Assembly: GCF_947489365.1 (NCBI RefSeq)
Contig: NZ_CANLDB010000002.1
Coordinates: 682,001 to 746,000 of the forward strand
Direction: 5' to 3'
Length of the DNA: 64,000 nt
Source of the DNA: an uncultured Nocardioides sp.
GTDB taxonomy: Bacteria > Actinomycetota > Actinomycetes > Propionibacteriales > Nocardioidaceae
A program made the translations under genes and the position numbers. Numbering within the stretch: position 1 is the stretch's first letter; each line of letters starts with the position of its first letter. The notes under the pieces were generated by a model. The model was not told where the DNA came from and did no database searches. It was given only the letters and a program-made list of their open reading frames with translations. Shown in pieces: positions 60,240 through 64,000 of this stretch.

Positions 60240-62408
60240 ATGACCACCGCCCCCCAGGTGGCCTCCTCCCAGGCCGCAGAGCCGACGCGGATCCGCCCCA
60301 CCCGGGCAGGTGTCGTCGGGCTCGTCGTCATCGTGCTGGGTGTCGCCGCCACGGCGGCGGTCCTGACGTCGTCGCTGTCGGAGCAGGTGCGCGGCAGCGT
60401 GTCCGGGATCGCGCTGCTCGCCGCGGGCCTCACGGTCGGGGTGAGCTGCACCTTCGCGGCGCGGCGCTCCCAGGGGCTGCGGCGCCGCGGCTGGCAGCTG
60501 ATCGCGCTGGCGGCGATGGTCGCCATCTCGGGCAACCTGCTCGCCCAGTCGGGTGCGGACGCCGACGGCCGGTCGGGGCTGGCGGTCGTCGGCGACCTCG
60601 CGCTCGCCGCGGCGGTGGCGCTGGTGGCCGTCGGGGCGATCTGCCTGCCGCAGTCGCGCTGGCGCGGGCGGGACCTCGCGACCGTCCTGCTCGACGGGGT
60701 GCTGGCCGTCGCGGCGGTGCTCGTCATCGCCAGCTCGCTGGTGTTCTCCGACATCCTCTCGGCGAGCTCCGCCGGCGGGCTCGCGCGTGCCACGACCCTC
60801 GTCATCCCGGTGCTGGACGTGCTCCTGGGCACGATCGCCACCGTCCTGTTCCTGCGGGCCCGCTCGGTCGACCGGGTGGTGATGGCCCTCATCGCCGGCG
60901 GCTCGGTGTCGTACGTGCTGAGCGACCTGCACTACGCGGTGCTCTTCGCGCAGGGCAGCTACGCCTTCGGCGGGTGGGCCGACATGGGGTGGATCCTCGG
61001 CTACGGCCTCATCGCGACCTCGGCGATCCTCGCCCCCACCACGACCGACGGCCGACCGGTCCCCACGCTCGGCGCGAGCCACGAGGTCCGCGACACCGCC
61101 GTCGTGTACGGCGCCCTGCTGTCGGCCGGCGTCGTCCAGGTGCTGGTCCCGGTCCCCGCCGAGGTCCGCAACGGCCAGGCGCTGCTGTGGCTGGTGCTGA
61201 TCCTCGCGGCGTGCGGGCGCCAGCTCCTGCTCGGGTGGGAGAACGCCTCCCTGCGCCGCGGCCTGCAGCGCCGGGTCGCCGAGCAGACCACCGACCTGCG
61301 CCGCATGGTGCGCCAGACGAACATCCTGCTCGACAGCGTCGGCGACGGCATCTACGGCGTCGACCAGGCCGGCCGGGTCACCTTCATGAACCGGGCGGGC
61401 CTCCAGCTGCTGGGGATGGGCGACCTCGAGCGGCTCACCGGCGAGCACGCCCACGACGCCTTCCACGCCCCGCGGGGCGACGGGACGCCGTACCCGCGGT
61501 CGGGCTGCTACGTCACCGAGGCCATCGAGCACGGCGTGCTGACCGTGGGCGAGGACGACGAGTACTGCCGCGAGGACGCGAGCCGCCTCGCGGTCGAGAT
61601 CACCGCCAGCCCGCTCGTCGACGAGGACACCGGGGACGTCGGAGGTGCGGTCGTCGTGTTCCGCGACGCCACCGCCCGCCGCGAGATGGAGCGCATCAAG
61701 GAGGAGTTCCTCTCGGTGGTCAGCCACGAGCTGCGGACCCCGCTGACCTCGATCCGCGGCAGCCTCGGCCTGCTGAGCGGCGGCGCCCTCGGCGAGCTGC
61801 CCGCGCGGGCTGCGACGGTGGCCAAGCTCGCGGAGGACAGCTCGCAGAGGCTCGCCCGCCTCATCAACGACATGCTCGACATGGAGCGCCTCGCCAGCGG
61901 TCTGGTGGTGCTCGAGTCCGGGCCCGCCTCGTGCTCGGAGCTGCTTGCCGTCGTCGAGTCCGAGCTCTCCGGGTTGGGCGAGGTGCACGGCGTCGAGCTG
62001 GTCGTCGACCGGGTCGAGGGCGTCGCCTTCGTCGACCGCGACCGGTTCGTGCAGGTGATGACGAACCTGGTCGGCAACGCGATGAAGTTCTCCGCGCCCG
62101 ACCAGCAGGTGCGCGTCTCCGCCGTCGAGCACGCGGGCGAGATCCTCCTCGGCGTCCGCGACGAGGGCCGCGGCATCCCCGCCGACCAGCTCGACCGCAT
62201 CTTCGACCGGTTCCACCAGGTCGACTCGTCCGACAGCCGGCAGAAGGGCGGGACGGGGCTGGGCCTGGCCATCAGCCGCGGCCTCATCGAGCAGATGGGC
62301 GGGCGGATCTGGGCGGAGAGCACCGTCGGGGTCGGGACCACCTTCTGGTTCACACTCCCCCAGGCGCAGTCAGCGCGTCCTGCGGAGGAGGTGGGCGTGC
62401 AGGCGTGA
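60240..62408 (+). CDS. Membrane-bound PAS-domain sensor histidine kinase
   Basis: The 722-residue protein has eight or so N-terminal membrane helices (about residues 20-330) of the kind seen in membrane-associated sensor domains. A PAS domain follows (LLDSVGDGIYGVDQAGRVTF, RDATARREMERIKEEF), with a phosphoacceptor His in SVVSHELRTPLTSIRGSLGL and a HATPase with NLVGNAMKFSAP, DEGRGIPADQLDRIFDRFHQ and GGTGLGLAISR. It has no receiver domain. Its natural partner is the single-domain receiver encoded three genes downstream. Confidence 0.92.
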   Translation: MTTAPQVASSQAAEPTRIRPTRAGVVGLVVIVLGVAATAAVLTSSLSEQVRGSVSGIALLAAGLTVGVSCTFAARRSQGLRRRGWQLIALAAMVAISGNLLAQSGADADGRSGLAVVGDLALAAAVALVAVGAICLPQSRWRGRDLATVLLDGVLAVAAVLVIASSLVFSDILSASSAGGLARATTLVIPVLDVLLGTIATVLFLRARSVDRVVMALIAGGSVSYVLSDLHYAVLFAQGSYAFGGWADMGWILGYGLIATSAILAPTTTDGRPVPTLGASHEVRDTAVVYGALLSAGVVQVLVPVPAEVRNGQALLWLVLILAACGRQLLLGWENASLRRGLQRRVAEQTTDLRRMVRQTNILLDSVGDGIYGVDQAGRVTFMNRAGLQLLGMGDLERLTGEHAHDAFHAPRGDGTPYPRSGCYVTEAIEHGVLTVGEDDEYCREDASRLAVEITASPLVDEDTGDVGGAVVVFRDATARREMERIKEEFLSVVSHELRTPLTSIRGSLGLLSGGALGELPARAATVAKLAEDSSQRLARLINDMLDMERLASGLVVLESGPASCSELLAVVESELSGLGEVHGVELVVDRVEGVAFVDRDRFVQVMTNLVGNAMKFSAPDQQVRVSAVEHAGEILLGVRDEGRGIPADQLDRIFDRFHQVDSSDSRQKGGTGLGLAISRGLIEQMGGRIWAESTVGVGTTFWFTLPQAQSARPAEEVGVQA

Positions 62409-62472
62409 GGATCGACCACGAGCCTCCGCACCGCACCAGTCCGTCCATGGGGACACCGAAGGAGAACCGCCC

Positions 62473-63003
62473 GTGACACCCGAGCCCGCCACATCCGTCC
62501 TGCCGCGCGCGGCGACAGGGGTCGCGACGGGCCGGATCTCGGTACGTGCGGCCCGGGGGTCGGGCCGGACCCCGCTGTCGGCCTTCGACGACGCCCTCCA
62601 CCGGGCCGGGGTGTCGAACCTGAACCTGCTCACGCTGTCCTCCGTGGTCCCGCCCGGGGTGGTGGTCGAGGTGGACGACACGCCCGTCCACCTCGAGGCC
62701 GGCCACGGCGACCGCCTCTACTGCGTCCTGGCGGTCGGCCACGCCGAGCTCCGGGGCCAGACGGCCTGGGCCGGCCTGGGCTGGGTGAACGACCCGGAGC
62801 ACGGGGGCCTGTTCGTCGAGCACCACAGCGGCGCGGAGGAGTCCGTGCGCGAGCTGATCGACCTCACGCTCGCCGACATGGCGGAGCGGCGCGGGACGTC
62901 GTACCCGGTCCAGGACGCCTGCGTGATCGACGCCCACTGCGACGACCGCCCCGTCTGCGCCCTCGTGGTGGCGACGTACGACGTGGTCGGGTGGGCCCCG
63001 TGA
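62473..63003 (+). CDS. Pyruvoyl-dependent arginine decarboxylase
   Basis: The 176-residue protein matches PvlArgDC: GSGRTPLSAFDDALHRAGVS, the self-cleavage site LLTLSSVVPPG (predicted between Ser56 and Ser57, giving the pyruvoyl group), and GLGWVNDPEHGGLFVEHHSG. It converts arginine to agmatine. GTG start. Such enzymes are commoner in archaea and a few bacteria. Its position between a histidine kinase and a response regulator, followed by an acetyltransferase that overlaps by 4 bp, is unusual. Confidence 0.88.
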   Translation: MTPEPATSVLPRAATGVATGRISVRAARGSGRTPLSAFDDALHRAGVSNLNLLTLSSVVPPGVVVEVDDTPVHLEAGHGDRLYCVLAVGHAELRGQTAWAGLGWVNDPEHGGLFVEHHSGAEESVRELIDLTLADMAERRGTSYPVQDACVIDAHCDDRPVCALVVATYDVVGWAP

Positions 63004-63563
63004 ACGCGGTGGAGACCTGGCGGGTCGAGCGGTACGACGTCCTCCCGGCGGAGCTGCTCGCCCCCCTGCGTGCCCTGTACGCCCGCTCCTTCGAGCCGCT
63101 GCGCACCCTCGCGGCGGCGCGCCACGTGCTGACGGAGACGGAGTTCGCCGAGGAGATGGCCGACGAGGCGATCAGCAAGTACGTCGCGCTCAGCGACGAC
63201 GGCGAGCCGGTCGGGCTGACCACCTTCACCCTCGACCTGAGCACGGTCACCTGGGTGAGCGCCGACTTCTACGCCCACCGCTGGCCCGAGCAGGCCGCCA
63301 CGGGCCGGCTCTACTACCTCGGCTACACGCTCGCCGACCCGGCGTACCAGCGCCGCGGCGTCTTCGACGCGATGCTCACCGTGGTGACGGACCGCGCCAT
63401 CGACGACGACGCGGTCATCGCCTGGGACATGTGCTCGTTCAACGTCGACTCCGCCCGCCTCGCCGACGGGATCGCCGCGCTCCTCAGCGGCCGGAGCACC
63501 GACCCCGAGGTGGTCGACACCCAGCGCTACTACGCCGCCGACTTCACGAAGGGACCTCGATGA
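63000..63563 (+). CDS. GNAT-family N-acetyltransferase
   Basis: The 187-residue protein has the GNAT acetyl-CoA motif LADPAYQRRGVFDAMLTVV and an N-terminal lobe with ARSFEPLRTLAAARHVLTET. The GTG start overlaps the arginine decarboxylase stop. An acetylation of agmatine or another amine is a tempting guess from context only; the substrate cannot be read. Confidence 0.82.
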   Translation: MNAVETWRVERYDVLPAELLAPLRALYARSFEPLRTLAAARHVLTETEFAEEMADEAISKYVALSDDGEPVGLTTFTLDLSTVTWVSADFYAHRWPEQAATGRLYYLGYTLADPAYQRRGVFDAMLTVVTDRAIDDDAVIAWDMCSFNVDSARLADGIAALLSGRSTDPEVVDTQRYYAADFTKGPR

Positions 63564-63943
63564 CCCGACCCGAGACGCCCCGGGTGCTCGTCGTCGACGA
63601 CGACGACGACATCCGCTTCCTCATCACCATCGCCCTGGAGACCACCGCCGGGTGGGAGGTCGTCGTCGCCACCGGCGGCGCGGAGGCGGTCGCGCTCGCC
63701 GCCGAGCGGCAGCCCGACGCGATCCTGCTCGACCTGATGATGCCCGGCATGGACGGCCTCGCGACCACCGAGGCGCTGCGCGCGCAGCCGTCGACGGCGC
63801 AGATCCCGGTGATCCTGCTGACCGCGAAGGCCGCCGCGGGTGGCGAGGTCCCCTGGGAGGGCGCCGCCATCTCGGGCGCGCTGACGAAGCCGTTCGACCC
63901 GATGACGCTCGCCGCGGACGTGTCCGCGCTGCTCGGCTGGTGA
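63560..63943 (+). CDS. Single-domain response regulator
   Basis: The 127-residue protein is a lone receiver: acidic cluster VLVVDDDDDIRFL, phosphoacceptor Asp58 in AILLDLMMPGMDG, VILLTAKA and the conserved KPFDP. No output domain. It overlaps the GNAT gene by 4 bp and most likely accepts phosphate from the kinase encoded at 60240-62408, acting through protein contact, for example on another kinase or regulator. Confidence 0.93.
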   Translation: MTRPETPRVLVVDDDDDIRFLITIALETTAGWEVVVATGGAEAVALAAERQPDAILLDLMMPGMDGLATTEALRAQPSTAQIPVILLTAKAAAGGEVPWEGAAISGALTKPFDPMTLAADVSALLGW

Positions 63944-63958
63944 CCTGCTGGTGACCTC

Positions 63959-63976
63959 CCCGCCCCGCGGGGCGGG
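63959..63976. terminator. GC hairpin between convergent genes at the right edge
   Basis: An 18-bp perfect palindrome centred on CCCCGCGGGG, 15 bp after the response regulator stop and just before the apparent stop of a minus-strand gene. Confidence 0.5.
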
Positions 63977-63979
63977 CCG

Positions 63980-64000
63980 TCACTCGTAGCCGAGGACCTC
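63980..64000 (-). CDS. Possible C-terminus of a minus-strand gene running off the right edge
   Basis: Reading on the minus strand gives ...EVLGYE and a TGA at 63982-63980, right behind a hairpin. Seven codons are too few for identification; the call rests on the convergent-terminator context. Confidence 0.3.
   Translation of the reverse strand, partial: EVLGYE

Overview
The window looks like a chromosome segment of a high-GC actinobacterium, most likely Nocardioidaceae (Nocardioides-like). The grounds are GC-rich coding sequence with GTG/ATG starts, dense 4-bp stop/start overlaps, and actinobacterial genes: carD, mshA, senX3-regX3, gpgS beside a FolP2-like protein, icmF, a mycothiol-dependent-isomerase-family protein and a WXG100-like pair. 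No rRNA, tRNA, CRISPR array, insertion sequence or prophage was seen.

Region 1 (1-20657) is one catabolic island and the most interesting part. Minus-strand genes encode the N-terminus of a probable barbiturase, a carbamate kinase, a HyuA/HyuB ATP-dependent hydrolase pair with an NmrA-like protein, an amidase, CoxG, a three-subunit molybdenum hydroxylase, a uracil/xanthine-type NCS2 permease and a PucR-type regulator. Divergent from pucR lie three coupled genes for DUF2877, FdrA and DUF1116 proteins, the trio known in Escherichia coli as the oxamate transcarbamylase AllFGH. An SMP-30 protein, a 2H phosphoesterase-like protein and a small membrane protein sit among them. The inferred route is pyrimidine uptake, oxidation to a barbiturate, ring opening to ureidomalonate, phosphorolysis to malonamate plus carbamoyl phosphate, then ATP formation by carbamate kinase. 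A shared AGGNTNTGCCGA-like motif lies upstream of four transcription units of the island.

Region 2 (20709-33240) is mostly core genome: an ECF sigma factor with a membrane partner, ispD facing a degenerate ispD-like gene, carD, a UbiA-family protein, a lipoprotein in the position of mycobacterial lpqE, gpmA, phoU, senX3-regX3, an EamA transporter, and mshA-ybjN followed by a mycothiol-dependent-isomerase-family gene.

Region 3 (33351-48121) holds an SDR, two paralogous secreted proteins, an M4 metalloprotease with a Dabb protein, typA, an acyl-CoA synthetase, a 669-bp palindrome-rich gene-free stretch, a large secreted M12-type metalloprotease, a WXG100-like pair and a MarR regulator.

Region 4 (48350-64000) carries icmF, a phosphatase, a metal-receptor-like protein, a rhomboid protease, an enoyl-CoA hydratase broken by an amber codon, a gpgS-folP-(dioxygenase-like)-(RibD-like) operon, a DHA2 exporter, and a histidine kinase / pyruvoyl arginine decarboxylase / GNAT / single-domain response regulator cluster. 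Two families of intergenic palindromes recur through the window.
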